Shown: positions 45,018 through 53,713 of the stretch, in pieces | How the letters are laid out: each line of letters starts with the position of its first letter | How positions within the stretch are numbered: the stretch's first letter is position 1 | Made by a program: the position numbers and the translations under genes | Origin: Clostridium paraputrificum | Lineage (GTDB): Bacteria; Bacillota; Clostridia; Clostridiales; Clostridiaceae | Assembly: GCF_900447045.1 (NCBI RefSeq) | Contig: NZ_UAWH01000005.1 | Coordinates: 310,001 to 374,000, forward strand | DNA: 64,000 nt | Reading direction: 5' to 3' | Notes under the pieces: model-generated | Database searches by the model: none | Seen by the model: the letters and a program-made list of their open reading frames with translations, nothing else | What the model was told of the DNA's origin: nothing

Positions 45018-45170
45018 ATGACAGATAAGACATTAGTATGTAGAGATTGTGGAAGTGAATTCGTATTTTCAGTAGGAGAACAAGAATTCTACAAAGAAAA
45101 AGGATTCGAAAATGAACCAACAAGATGCGTAGCTTGTAGAAGAGCTAAAAAAGAACAAAATAGAAGATAA
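45018..45170 (+). CDS. Zinc-ribbon mini-protein
   Basis: This 50-residue protein begins MTDKTLVCRDCGSEFVFSVG. Two CxxC pairs (CRDC and CVAC) make a small zinc ribbon of the zf-trcl type common in clostridia. TAGGAGG lies 7 bases before the ATG. It has a basic tail and ends in a strong terminator. Function is unknown; such proteins are widespread and often abundant. It has a 148-bp untranslated region before it, with no other gene visible there. Confidence 0.88.
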   Translation: MTDKTLVCRDCGSEFVFSVGEQEFYKEKGFENEPTRCVACRRAKKEQNRR

Positions 45171-45183
45171 TTTTAGATTTTTC

Positions 45184-45213
45184 AGGTTGTAGTTAAAACT
45201 ACAACCTTTTTTG
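45184..45213 (+). terminator. Terminator after zinc-ribbon gene
   Basis: A perfect 10-bp stem AGGTTGTAGT/ACTACAACCT (45184-45193 with 45198-45207) is followed by T residues. Confidence 0.92.
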
Positions 45214-45261
45214 TTTTTTATAAAATTATAATTATAGTTAAAATCACTAACTTTATTTAAT

Positions 45262-45414
45262 CTATTCCTTTTCCTTATTTTTATCTACTCCACATGGAAC
45301 CCAAGGATAATCAGGATTTCTTGGATCACATGGCTTTGATGTATCAACCTTCTTTTCTTCTTCTAAAACTTGACCGTAAAAATTAGATTCATTTAAAGTT
45401 TCTTTATCTTTCAT
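45262..45414 (-). CDS. Small acidic protein of unknown function
   Basis: This minus-strand frame of 50 codons starts at ATG 45414 behind GGAG and begins MKDKETLNESNFYGQVLEEE. The centre is rich in Pro and has two Cys (KPCDPRNPDYPWVPCG), which could form a disulfide or bind metal. I do not recognise a family. It converges on the zinc-ribbon gene and diverges from the nitrate reductase cluster. A real ribosome binding site and unusual composition favour a genuine gene. Confidence 0.55.
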   Translation of the reverse strand: MKDKETLNESNFYGQVLEEEKKVDTSKPCDPRNPDYPWVPCGVDKNKEKE

Positions 45415-45583
45415 AAAAAACATCTCCATTCATATAAAATCTCAATATATTATTTCTTTAATAATATTATATTCAAAAGAATAGTGATTCATTAATAATT
45501 ATAAAGTTTATAAAATACTTGTATTTATGAAGAGCTAAGTTATATCTTATTCCATAGAATTATCACTTTAGTTAATATATATG

Positions 45584-45630
45584 ACCTTCATTTTAATGGA
45601 GGTTTTATAATGATTGGTATAAATGCTTAA
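45584..45630 (+). promoter_or_regulatory. Hairpin and six-codon leader before nitrate reductase gene
   Basis: ACCTTC (45584-45589) pairs with GGAGGT (45598-45603, with one G-U), hiding a strong ribosome binding site. The ATG at 45610 behind it opens only MIGINA and stops at 45630. A translated leader peptide or a site for RNA control is possible, but nothing shows it. Confidence 0.35.
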
Positions 45631-45678
45631 ATTACTACAAAGACTAAATTAAGAAATTTAATGAAATGGAGTTGTATA

Positions 45679-47763
45679 GTGGATATGAAGAAAGTTCAAT
45701 CAACTTGTAATTATTGTTCAATAGCTTGTAACATTGACTTCAATATAGAAGATAATGAAATAGTCTCTGTAGTACCAACACAAGGATATCCAGTAAATAA
45801 TGGTTTCTGTTGTATTAAGGGATTAAACTTAGATAAACAAAATACTAAATATCCTAATCCTGTTTATCCTTTAGTAAGAGGTAAAGATGGAGAGATGGAA
45901 CAAATATCTTGGGATGAAGCATTTAAGGTAATGGCTTCTAAAATAAAAGAACTTCAGGATAAGTACGGCAGAGAAAGTGTAGCATTTATAAGTACAGGTC
46001 AGCTTACAACAGAAGAAATGGCTTTGTTAGGTCATATAGGTAGAAACTATCTTGGAATGAATGGTGATGGTAATACACGACTATGTATGGCTACTTCAGT
46101 AGTTGCACATAAGCAAAGTTATGGTTTTGACGCGCCACCATATACTTTTGATGATTTAGAATTATCAGATACTTTAATATTCATTGGAGCAAATCCAGTT
46201 GTAGCTCATCCTATCCTTTGGACTAGAGTTAGAAATAACAAGAATAATCCAAAGATAATTGTAATAGATCCAAGACAATCAGAAACTGCAATTAGAGCAG
46301 ATGAATGGATAGATATTAAGCCAAAAGCAGATTTAAGATTACTTTATACATTAGCTAATTATCTTATAGAAAAAGATTGGATAGATAAAGATTATATAGA
46401 AAAGTATACAGAAGATTTTGAAGGCTTTAAGGAGCATGTTAAAAAGTATACTTTAGATGAAGTAGAAGAAAAAACAGGAATATCAAAGGGAAGAGTTGAG
46501 AAGTTAGCAGAAACAATTCATAAAGGAAAGAGAGTATCTTTCTGGTGGACTATGGGGGTAAATCAGTCTTATCAAGCAGTTAGAACAGCACAAGCAATAA
46601 TTAATCTTGCAATTATGACTGGAAATATTGGAAGACCAGGAACAGGGGCTAACTCTATAACTGGTCAATGTAATGCTATGGGATCAAGATTGTTTAGTAA
46701 TACCACAGGTTTTTATGGTGGTGGAGATTATGATGATGAGAATAGAAGAGAGGAGATATCTAAAGCTTTAGATATGCCTGAAGAAATGCTTCCAACAAAA
46801 CCAACAATTCCATATGATCAAATAATAGAAAGATGTATTACTGGAGAAATAAAGGGATTATGGATTGTTGCTACTAATCCAATAGTTTCATGGACTAATA
46901 GTAGAAAGTTTAGAGAAGCCACTGAACATTTAGAGTTCTTTGTTGTTCAAGATATTTATGATAATACTGAAAGTGTTAAGATGTGCCATTTATTATTACC
47001 TTCTCAATCTGGACTTAAGAAAGAGGGAGTTTTAATAAATAGTGAAAGACGTTTATCAAGGGTGGTTCCAGCTTTAAGAAAGGAAGAGAATGAATATACT
47101 GATTATGATATCTTCTTAGGAGTAGGTAAGGCTCTAGGTATGGGAAAATATCTAGATAAGTGGAAAACACCTGAAGATGCCTTTAATACAATAAGGGAAT
47201 GTACTAAGGGAATGCCTTGTGATTTCACAGGAATTGAGTATGATATGTTAAAAGACGGTGATGGAATTCAATGGCCATTTAAAAAGGGTGATGAATTAAA
47301 GAGTAATCAAAGAAGACTATATGAAGATAATAAGTTCTTTACTCCTAGTGGAAAAGCTAAGTTTATATATGAAGAAGTAGCAGAAGAAAATCCAAAGCCA
47401 AGTGAAGATTATCCATACTATTTTAATACTGGAAGAGGAACCGTTGGTCAATGGCATACGCAAACAAGAACTAATGAGATTGAATTTGTAACTGCAATAG
47501 TTCCAGGAGAAGCTTATATAAATATTCATCCAGAATTAGCAGAAGAGTATGGAATTAAAGAGAATGATAAGGTTATTGTAAATTCACAAAATGGAGAAAG
47601 TGCTACATTTATAGCAAAGCTTTCTAGGACAGTTAAGAAAAATCATATATATGCGCCAATGCATTACATTGAATGTAATAAGATTACTCCATCAGTTTAT
47701 GATCCTTATTCAAAGGAGCCTTCATATAAATTTATTCATGTAAATATTAAGAAGGCAATATAG
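45679..47763 (+). CDS. narB: Molybdopterin nitrate reductase, catalytic subunit
   Basis: This 694-residue cytoplasmic enzyme reduces nitrate to nitrite with electrons from ferredoxin. The N-terminal Cys motif CNYCSIACN plus a Cys in GFCCIKG binds one [4Fe-4S] cluster. GNTRLCMATS places a Cys as molybdenum ligand, as in Nap/NarB enzymes and unlike the selenocysteine of many formate dehydrogenases. Bis-MGD binding regions include GANPVVAHP, VIDPRQSET and the C-terminal MHYIE domain. GGAG at 45668-45671 favours the GTG at 45679; ATG 45661 would add six residues. The ferredoxin and FAD subunits follow. A formate-dehydrogenase-like role is the main alternative. Confidence 0.85.
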   Translation: MDMKKVQSTCNYCSIACNIDFNIEDNEIVSVVPTQGYPVNNGFCCIKGLNLDKQNTKYPNPVYPLVRGKDGEMEQISWDEAFKVMASKIKELQDKYGRESVAFISTGQLTTEEMALLGHIGRNYLGMNGDGNTRLCMATSVVAHKQSYGFDAPPYTFDDLELSDTLIFIGANPVVAHPILWTRVRNNKNNPKIIVIDPRQSETAIRADEWIDIKPKADLRLLYTLANYLIEKDWIDKDYIEKYTEDFEGFKEHVKKYTLDEVEEKTGISKGRVEKLAETIHKGKRVSFWWTMGVNQSYQAVRTAQAIINLAIMTGNIGRPGTGANSITGQCNAMGSRLFSNTTGFYGGGDYDDENRREEISKALDMPEEMLPTKPTIPYDQIIERCITGEIKGLWIVATNPIVSWTNSRKFREATEHLEFFVVQDIYDNTESVKMCHLLLPSQSGLKKEGVLINSERRLSRVVPALRKEENEYTDYDIFLGVGKALGMGKYLDKWKTPEDAFNTIRECTKGMPCDFTGIEYDMLKDGDGIQWPFKKGDELKSNQRRLYEDNKFFTPSGKAKFIYEEVAEENPKPSEDYPYYFNTGRGTVGQWHTQTRTNEIEFVTAIVPGEAYINIHPELAEEYGIKENDKVIVNSQNGESATFIAKLSRTVKKNHIYAPMHYIECNKITPSVYDPYSKEPSYKFIHVNIKKAI

Positions 47764-47776
47764 GAGGGGATAATAA

Positions 47777-48193
47777 ATGAAAAGAATAAAAATAGATAGG
47801 AAGAAATGTATTGGATGTTTAACATGTACTACAGCCTGTATTGTTTCCCATGGAGGACATGATACAAGAAATAGAATAGCTATTAATAGTGATGGAAGAT
47901 ATTCTCCTATTTTTTGTAGACATTGTGATAGACCAGAATGTGTTTATACCTGTATGTCTGGTGCTATGAGTAGGGATAATGAAACAGGATATGTTTTATA
48001 TGATGAATCAAGATGTGCACATTGTTTTATGTGTATAATGGCATGTCCTTATGGAGTTCTAAAAACTGATGCTAGAACAAATCACGTTATTATGAAGTGT
48101 GATATGTGTAGGAATACAGAAGAAAAATATCCTCAATGTGTTGCAAGGTGTCCTACAAATGCTATTACTTTAGAGGAGGTACAAGAAATATGA
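47777..48193 (+). CDS. Multi-[4Fe-4S] ferredoxin subunit
   Basis: This 138-residue electron-transfer protein carries four Cys clusters (CIGCLTCTTAC, CRHCDRPECVYTC, CAHCFMCIMAC and CDMC with CVARC). It therefore probably holds four [4Fe-4S] centres, in the manner of HycB/NapG-type proteins. It lies 13 bp after the nitrate reductase gene and overlaps the FAD protein by 4 bp (ATGA). It should pass electrons between the flavoprotein and the molybdoenzyme. Confidence 0.92.
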   Translation: MKRIKIDRKKCIGCLTCTTACIVSHGGHDTRNRIAINSDGRYSPIFCRHCDRPECVYTCMSGAMSRDNETGYVLYDESRCAHCFMCIMACPYGVLKTDARTNHVIMKCDMCRNTEEKYPQCVARCPTNAITLEEVQEI

Positions 48194-49413
48194 GGTGTGT
48201 AGTAGTTGGTGCTTCGGCGGCTGGAATTAGCTGTGCAAAGACTTTAAGAGAATTAAATAAAGATGTTGAAATTACGTTGATTTCTAAGGATGAGCATGTG
48301 GTTTCTAGATGTATATTACATCATTATATTGAAGATGTTAGAAGTATCGACGATTTGAATTTTGCTCCTTATGACTTCTTTAAAGTTTATGGTGTTAAGT
48401 GGATTAAAGGTAGAGAAGTAACAAAAATAGATCCAAAGGAGCATAAGCTTAGTTTAGACAATGGTGAAGAGGTTGAGTATGATAAAGTATGTCTTGCAAC
48501 AGGTTCATCATCTTTTATGCCTCCTATTGAAAATCTAAGAGAAGCAAAAAATGTTGTAGGTCTTAGAAATTTAGAAGATGCTATTTTGATAAAAGATTTA
48601 TTACCTAATATTAAGGATGTTATAGTTTTAGGTGGAGGATTAGTAGGAATAGATGCAATAGCAGGTTTGCTAAAGTATGATGTAAAAATTCATTTGGTAG
48701 AAATGGGAGATAGAATTCTTCCCCTTCAATTAGATCATTATGCAGCAGATGCTTATAACAAAAGGTTAGAAGAAAGAGGAGTAGACTTAAGATTTGGTGT
48801 AAGAGCTGAGAAACTTATAGTTGATGAAGATAATAATCCAAAGGAACTTGAGTTGAATACAGGAGATAAAGTCCCTTGTGATTTAGTAATTGTAGCAACT
48901 GGGGTTAGATCAAATGTAGGTTTTATAAAGGATGCAGGGATAGACTGTGATAAGTTTGGGTTAGTTATAAATGAAAAAGGTGAAACAGATACTAAAGATG
49001 TTTATGGTGCAGGTGATGTTACTGGACGAAACCCTATATGGCCAACTGCTGTTAAGGAAGGAATAATTGCTGCTAGCAATATGATTGGAAGGGAATTATT
49101 TATGACAGACTTTTTTGGAAGCAAAAATACTATGAATATATGTAATTTAGCTACAATGTCTTTAGGGACAGTAATTAAACCTGATGATAGCTATGAAGAA
49201 GTTATTGATATTGAAGGCGAAGATTATAAGAAGATAATTCACAAAGAAGGAAAGATTTATGGTGCTATCATTCAAGGTGATTTATCTTATTCTGGTGTTT
49301 TAACCCAACTTATTAAAGAGAAAATAGATGTATCTAGAGTCAAGAAACCTTTATTTGATATTGATTATGCAGACTTTTTTAATATAAAAGAGAATCTTGA
49401 ATTTACTTATTAA
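48190..49413 (+). CDS. FAD-dependent NAD(P)H oxidoreductase
   Basis: This 407-residue flavoprotein has the FAD motif VVVGASAAGISCAKTL at its start, a second nucleotide motif VIVLGGGLVGIDA, and the VYGAGDVTG FAD block. It belongs to the NADH oxidase/nitrite reductase-like pyridine nucleotide-disulfide reductase fold. ATG 48190 overlaps the ferredoxin stop and has GAGGAG upstream. It would supply electrons from NAD(P)H to the ferredoxin and nitrate reductase. Unlike the NADH oxidase at 50644, I see no SFLSCG redox-Cys motif; the Cys in VSRCILHHY may stand in for it. Confidence 0.88.
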   Translation: MRCVVVGASAAGISCAKTLRELNKDVEITLISKDEHVVSRCILHHYIEDVRSIDDLNFAPYDFFKVYGVKWIKGREVTKIDPKEHKLSLDNGEEVEYDKVCLATGSSSFMPPIENLREAKNVVGLRNLEDAILIKDLLPNIKDVIVLGGGLVGIDAIAGLLKYDVKIHLVEMGDRILPLQLDHYAADAYNKRLEERGVDLRFGVRAEKLIVDEDNNPKELELNTGDKVPCDLVIVATGVRSNVGFIKDAGIDCDKFGLVINEKGETDTKDVYGAGDVTGRNPIWPTAVKEGIIAASNMIGRELFMTDFFGSKNTMNICNLATMSLGTVIKPDDSYEEVIDIEGEDYKKIIHKEGKIYGAIIQGDLSYSGVLTQLIKEKIDVSRVKKPLFDIDYADFFNIKENLEFTY

Positions 49414-49450
49414 AAGTTGAGCCTACAATTAAAGAAATAATATTGTGTTA

Positions 49451-49487
49451 AAAGGGAAGTTGTTAATAGCAATTTCTCTTTTTTTAT
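49451..49487 (+). terminator. Terminator after nitrate reductase operon
   Basis: A 12-bp stem (49451-49462 with 49470-49481; G-U pairs included) is followed by T residues. Confidence 0.75.
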
Positions 49488-49529
49488 GAATAGAAATATA
49501 TCAGAGAAATAATTTGGGGGAATTGGAAT

Positions 49530-49961
49530 ATGAGCAAGTATCAAAATGATTTAAATAGAGTACCTGTGGCAATAATTATTGAAGATGGGGTAGAGGAAGT
49601 AGAAAGATATATAAAAGAAAAAGTAATAGATTTTGGAGGAGAAGTTATTAAGGAAGGTAATTTATATAATAACTTTAATGCAACTATTATTTATACATCT
49701 AATTTGGCTAAAGTAAGAAAAGAAGTAATTAATAAAAATTTCCATCAAGTCTTTTGGAAGAACGATTTAAGTAAAACTGACAATATATTTATAGCTTTTG
49801 ATTCAAAGAGATATATTTTAGGACTTAGCGGATGTTTAAATGCCCTAAAAAAAACTATAGATAAAAACTTAGAAAGTATGATAAATCAAATTAAATTAAT
49901 AAAGGATGGTAAACATGTTGATAAAAAGGACTGCAATTATTCTATGTGGGGGAAAAAGTAG
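49530..49961 (+). CDS. Unknown protein overlapping mobA
   Basis: This 143-residue soluble protein begins MSKYQNDLNRVPVAIIIEDG. It shows an alternating helix and strand pattern but no motif I know. Its last 47 bases overlap the start of mobA in another frame, a close coupling. It has a GGGGGAATT site before the ATG. Its place between nitrate reductase and mobA suggests a role in molybdenum cofactor handling or nitrate reductase maturation. That is inference; no MobB P-loop is present. Confidence 0.7.
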   Translation: MSKYQNDLNRVPVAIIIEDGVEEVERYIKEKVIDFGGEVIKEGNLYNNFNATIIYTSNLAKVRKEVINKNFHQVFWKNDLSKTDNIFIAFDSKRYILGLSGCLNALKKTIDKNLESMINQIKLIKDGKHVDKKDCNYSMWGKK

Positions 49962-50514
49962 TAAGGGATATAAAAACAAAGCTTTTTTAAGGATAGGAGA
50001 GAAAAAGTTTTTGGACATTATTATAGAGAAAATATCAAACTTTGATGAAATTATAATTTCGTGTAGCAATAAAAAAATATTTAGTAATTATAGTGGCGTA
50101 TCCAAAATAGTTGAAGATGATATTCAAGAGATAGGTCCGATTTCAGGAATGTACAAATCTTTAAATGAAAGCAGAAACAGCAAAGTCTTAATGCTTTCAA
50201 GTGATATGCCATTGGTAAGGGAAGAATATATAAAAAAACTGGGTACATATGAATTTGACGAAGATGCTTTAATAACTTTTACTAATGGTTCATCCCAACC
50301 TCTTTGTGGAGTTTATGATAAAAAAGTAAATGATATAATAAAATCTTCAATTGAAAAGAAAAATTATTCAGTTAAAGAATTATTAAAGTATATAAGTGTT
50401 AGATATATATTTCCTAAGGAGAGTACTTTCTTTGGAGATGTCAACAATTTGGAAGATTATATAGATATTTGCTCTAAGAGTATGCAAATGAAAGAAATTA
50501 GGAATAATAGCTGA
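49915..50514 (+). CDS. mobA: Molybdenum cofactor guanylyltransferase
   Basis: This 199-residue enzyme attaches GMP to molybdopterin, making the MGD cofactor that the nitrate reductase needs. The nucleotide-binding start is AIILCGGKSSKGYKNKAFL, a slightly changed form of the usual LAGGxSxRMGxDKA, and LMLSSDMPLV carries the metal-binding Asp. ATG 49915 with AAAGGA upstream is preferred over ATG 49906. It overlaps the unknown upstream gene. The changed Gly loop (KSSKGYKNK) is still consistent with activity. Confidence 0.88.
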   Translation: MLIKRTAIILCGGKSSKGYKNKAFLRIGEKKFLDIIIEKISNFDEIIISCSNKKIFSNYSGVSKIVEDDIQEIGPISGMYKSLNESRNSKVLMLSSDMPLVREEYIKKLGTYEFDEDALITFTNGSSQPLCGVYDKKVNDIIKSSIEKKNYSVKELLKYISVRYIFPKESTFFGDVNNLEDYIDICSKSMQMKEIRNNS

Positions 50515-50643
50515 TTTATAGTGAGATAATAGATATGTAACAGAGATAGTGATAAAAAATTAACATTTACAAAAAGCTGTTTAGGATATACAATTAAGGA
50601 GAATTATTATTAATAGAAATAAATTATCCAAGGAGGGGAAACA

Positions 50644-51975
50644 ATGAAAGTTGTAGTTGTAGGTTGTACTCATGCTGGCACAGCAACAGTAGTTAATTTA
50701 AAGGAAATGCATCCAGAATGTGATGTTACTATATATGAAAGAAATGATAATATTTCTTTTCTTTCTTGTGGAATAGCGTTACAAGTTGGAGGAGTAATAG
50801 CTGAACCGGAGAAGTTATTTTATAACTCTCCAGAAAATTTAGCTAAGTCCGGTGTAGTAACTAAAATGAAACATGATGTATTAGATATAGATTTTGATAA
50901 TAAAAAATTAAGGGTTAAGAATTTATTAAATGGAGAAGAATTTGAAGATTACTATGATAAGTTAGTTCTAACTATAGGATCATGGCCAATAGTACCTAAG
51001 TTTGAGGGTGGAGATTTAGAAAATATAGTTTTATGTAAGAATCATGACCATGCAGAAGTTATTGTTAAAAAGACAGAACATGCTAAAAATGTAGTTGTTA
51101 TTGGTGCCGGATATATAGGTGTTGAACTTGCTGAGGCTTTTGAATTAAAGGGAAAGAAGGTTACTTTAATAGATGCTGAAGAAAGAATAATGGCAAAATA
51201 CTTAGATAAGGAATTCACAGATATAGCTGAAAATGAATTTAAGTCTAAAGGGGTTAAATTAGTTCTTGGAGAAAAGGTTGCAAGATTTGAAGGAGAGAAT
51301 GGTAAAGTTCAAAAAGTTGTAACTGATAAGGGAAGCTATGAAGGAGATTTAGTAGTACTTTGTATTGGATTTGCACCAGCAACTAAGCTTATTCAAGGTA
51401 AATTAGATACATTAAAGAATGGTGCAATAATAATTGATGAATATATGAGAACAAGTAGAGAAGATGTATTTGCAGCTGGTGATTGCTGTGTTGTTAAATA
51501 TAATCCTGCTAATGAAGAAAGATATATTCCTCTAGCTACAAATGCTGTTAGAATGGGGACTTTAGTAGCAAAAAATATTGAGAAACCTACACTTAAGTAT
51601 ATGGGGACTCAAGGAACTTCAGGTATAAAAATATATGACCAATGTATTGCATCTACTGGAATGACAGAAGAAGTAGCTAAGGCTACAACTAATTTTAATA
51701 TTGCGTCTGTTTCAATTAAAGAGAATTACAGACCAGAGTTTATGCCTACTTTTGAAGATGCAATGGTTAAGCTTGTATATAACAAAGATACAAGGGAAAT
51801 ATTGGGAGGTCAAATTATATCAAAGATTGATTTAACACAAATGATGAACACTTTATCAGTTGTAATTCAAAATAAAATGACAGTTGAAGAGTTAGCAATG
51901 ACTGATTTCTTCTTCCAACCGCACTTTAATAAACCGTGGAGCTTATTAAATGCTATTGCATTAAAAGCTTTATAG
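50644..51975 (+). CDS. nox: NADH oxidase, water-forming type
   Basis: This 443-residue FAD protein reduces oxygen with NADH. The FAD motif at the start (VVVVGCTHAGTATV) and the redox-active C42 in SFLSCGIAL match streptococcal and enterococcal Nox, which make water. The NADH site is VVVIGAGYIGVELAEAF, and FAAGDCC completes the FAD pocket. AGGAGGGG precedes the ATG. It is a single gene with its own terminator and is probably an oxygen defence enzyme in this anaerobe. Confidence 0.92.
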   Translation: MKVVVVGCTHAGTATVVNLKEMHPECDVTIYERNDNISFLSCGIALQVGGVIAEPEKLFYNSPENLAKSGVVTKMKHDVLDIDFDNKKLRVKNLLNGEEFEDYYDKLVLTIGSWPIVPKFEGGDLENIVLCKNHDHAEVIVKKTEHAKNVVVIGAGYIGVELAEAFELKGKKVTLIDAEERIMAKYLDKEFTDIAENEFKSKGVKLVLGEKVARFEGENGKVQKVVTDKGSYEGDLVVLCIGFAPATKLIQGKLDTLKNGAIIIDEYMRTSREDVFAAGDCCVVKYNPANEERYIPLATNAVRMGTLVAKNIEKPTLKYMGTQGTSGIKIYDQCIASTGMTEEVAKATTNFNIASVSIKENYRPEFMPTFEDAMVKLVYNKDTREILGGQIISKIDLTQMMNTLSVVIQNKMTVEELAMTDFFFQPHFNKPWSLLNAIALKAL

Positions 51976-51978
51976 AAT

Positions 51979-52014
51979 AAAAAATGGCTAAGATAAAAAT
52001 CTTAGCCATTTTTT
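51979..52014 (+). terminator. Terminator after nox
   Basis: A perfect 16-bp stem (51979-51994 with 51999-52014) runs from A to T residues, so it also works as a bidirectional terminator. Confidence 0.95.
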
Positions 52015-52048
52015 GTTATAATTAAAAAAAAGAAAGAGGGGACTATTT

Positions 52049-52531
52049 ATGATTAGGGAAGTGAAGTTAAGTGATGCAAAGGCGATAGTTGATATATACA
52101 ATTACTATATATTAAATACTAATATAACCTTTGAAGAAAAACAGTTAACTGTGGATGATATGGAAGAAAGAATAATTGAAAAGACGGTTAAGCATCCTTG
52201 GATTGTTTATGAAATGAATGGACAAGTTATTGGATATGCATACTTAAGTGGATGGCATAGTAGATCTGCTTATAGATATTCAAATGAAGCGTCTATTTAT
52301 TTAGATAGGAATGAAAAGGGGCATGGTATAGGAAAAAAACTGTTTGCCAACTTATTAGAAGTTTCTAAAGACTATGGTGTACATACTATTGTTTCAGGAA
52401 TAACAATTCCTAATGCAGAAAGTATATCGCTTCATGAAAAGTTTGGATTTAAAAAGATAGCAGAGTTTAAGGAAATAGGATTTAAAAATAATAAGTGGTT
52501 AAACGTTGGATATTGGCAAAAGATTTTATAG
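52049..52531 (+). CDS. GNAT acetyltransferase, Pat/phosphinothricin type
   Basis: This 160-residue cytoplasmic N-acetyltransferase uses acetyl-CoA. The acetyl-CoA site lies in LDRNEKGHGIGKKLFANLLE, and GYAYLSGWHSRSAYRYSNEA and the C-terminal WLNVGYWQK are typical of the Pat/YwnH subfamily. It probably acts on methionine derivatives or other amino groups, but the substrate is unknown. It is monocistronic and flanked by terminators. Confidence 0.87.
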   Translation: MIREVKLSDAKAIVDIYNYYILNTNITFEEKQLTVDDMEERIIEKTVKHPWIVYEMNGQVIGYAYLSGWHSRSAYRYSNEASIYLDRNEKGHGIGKKLFANLLEVSKDYGVHTIVSGITIPNAESISLHEKFGFKKIAEFKEIGFKNNKWLNVGYWQKIL

Positions 52532-52546
52532 GAAAGTGGTGATGAT

Positions 52547-52577
52547 AAAAAGAGAGCTTCAATTAGCTCTCTTTTTT
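52547..52577 (+). terminator. Terminator after GNAT gene
   Basis: A perfect 12-bp stem AAAAAGAGAGCT/AGCTCTCTTTTT (52547-52558 with 52565-52576). Confidence 0.92.
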
Positions 52578-52648
52578 AATATATTACGCTAGGAATCTAA
52601 ATGTCCTATTACGCTATATTATAATCAAATTATATAATTAAAAACTAT

Positions 52649-52688
52649 AAAAAACAATAATAAATAATAAAAAACAATAAAAAATAAT
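52649..52688 (+). repeat. Two 20-bp direct repeats before DeoR gene
   Basis: Two 20-bp A-rich units, AAAAAACAATAA followed by (T/A)AAATAAT, lie head to tail at 52649-52668 and 52669-52688 and differ at one base. A partial third unit follows. They end just before an extended -10 (TGATATAAT, 52705-52713) and could be an operator for the DeoR protein or only a slippage product. Confidence 0.4.
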
Positions 52689-52742
52689 AAAAATTGATAA
52701 AGTGTGATATAATTAAGTTAATACATTCAAGGGGATGATTAG

Positions 52743-53471
52743 ATGTTTTTAGAAGAACGTTATGATAAAATTGTCAAAATGGTTGAAGATAAAGGAAGGA
52801 TGTCTGTTAAAGATCTATCTTCAATTTTTAAAGTGACAGAAGATTGTATCCGTAAAGATTTAAGAGAGCTAGAAAAGCGTGGTAAAGTAAAAAGGGTTCA
52901 CGGAGGAGCCATAACAAATAGAAGCCATAATGATATTAAACATATAAATGAGAGAAAAGAAATAAATAGTGGTAAAAAGCAAGAGATAGCTAAAAGAGCA
53001 TTTAATGAGATAGAAGATGGGGACATTGTATTTTTAGATGTTTCTTCAATAAATCTAGAGCTTGCGAAAATAATTGGGAGTGGTTCTAAAAAAGTAATTG
53101 TAGTATCTAATATGCCACAGGTAGCAGCCGTATTAAATGATAGCAAAGATAATATTACTTTGATTATAGTAGGTGGAGAATTTAATAAAAAGGTTGGGGC
53201 AATGATTGGAGCTTTTACCAACCAATATATTAGTCAGTTTACCTTTGATAAGTCCTTTGTAGGGGTTTGTGGAATAAATGAAGATACAGGTTGGGTGAGT
53301 ACATTAAATATGGAGGACGGAGCTACAAAGAAAACAATAATAGATAATTCTAATAAGAGCTATTTAGTTATGGAAGAAGAGAAGTATAACTATGATGAAT
53401 TCTATAAATTTGCTAAATTAGATGATGTTTCAGGAATAATAACTGAAGAGAGAATTATTTATAAATTTTAA
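52743..53471 (+). CDS. DeoR-family transcriptional regulator
   Basis: This 242-residue repressor has the DeoR winged helix at the N-terminus (EERYDKIVKMVEDKGRMSVK, then LSSIFKVTEDCIRKDLRELE and KRVHGGA). The C-terminal sensor domain (DGDIVFLDVSSINLELAKII and IIVGGEFN) binds sugar phosphates in other members. No target operon is adjacent, so what it controls is unknown. It is transcribed alone and may bind the direct repeats in front of it. Confidence 0.92.
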   Translation: MFLEERYDKIVKMVEDKGRMSVKDLSSIFKVTEDCIRKDLRELEKRGKVKRVHGGAITNRSHNDIKHINERKEINSGKKQEIAKRAFNEIEDGDIVFLDVSSINLELAKIIGSGSKKVIVVSNMPQVAAVLNDSKDNITLIIVGGEFNKKVGAMIGAFTNQYISQFTFDKSFVGVCGINEDTGWVSTLNMEDGATKKTIIDNSNKSYLVMEEEKYNYDEFYKFAKLDDVSGIITEERIIYKF

Positions 53472-53546
53472 TAAAATAGTATTAAAATTTATCCTCCTAA
53501 TATGCTCAGGACAAATATCAATTAATTTAATTATATCAAAGACTAT

Positions 53547-53591
53547 GAAAAAGTAACTTCTACTTTCTCCTAAAAGCGAAGTTACTTTTTC
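53547..53591. terminator. Bidirectional terminator between DeoR and NapH-like genes
   Basis: A perfect 14-bp stem GAAAAAGTAACTTC/GAAGTTACTTTTTC (53547-53560 with 53578-53591) serves converging genes. No further gene is visible between 53472 and 53713. Confidence 0.88.
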
Positions 53592-53713
53592 AATTTATAA
53601 GATTTAATTTATATAATATTCTTTTGGTATTGAAAGCCTATTTTTTGTATATTATCATTATTTATCTAATAAATAGAATCTAAAATCCATTTAAGAAATG
53701 ATTATATAGATGG

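Noticed and set aside
45679..47763. Formate dehydrogenase as the name for the molybdoenzyme
   Set aside because: The metal ligand reads Cys in RLCMATS, as in nitrate reductases, and an FAD-ferredoxin pair plus mobA fit the clostridial nitrate reductase layout. The alternative is noted but less likely.
52649..52688. Possible CRISPR array because of regularly spaced short repeats
   Set aside because: Only two head-to-tail A-rich units are present, with no unique spacers and no cas genes.
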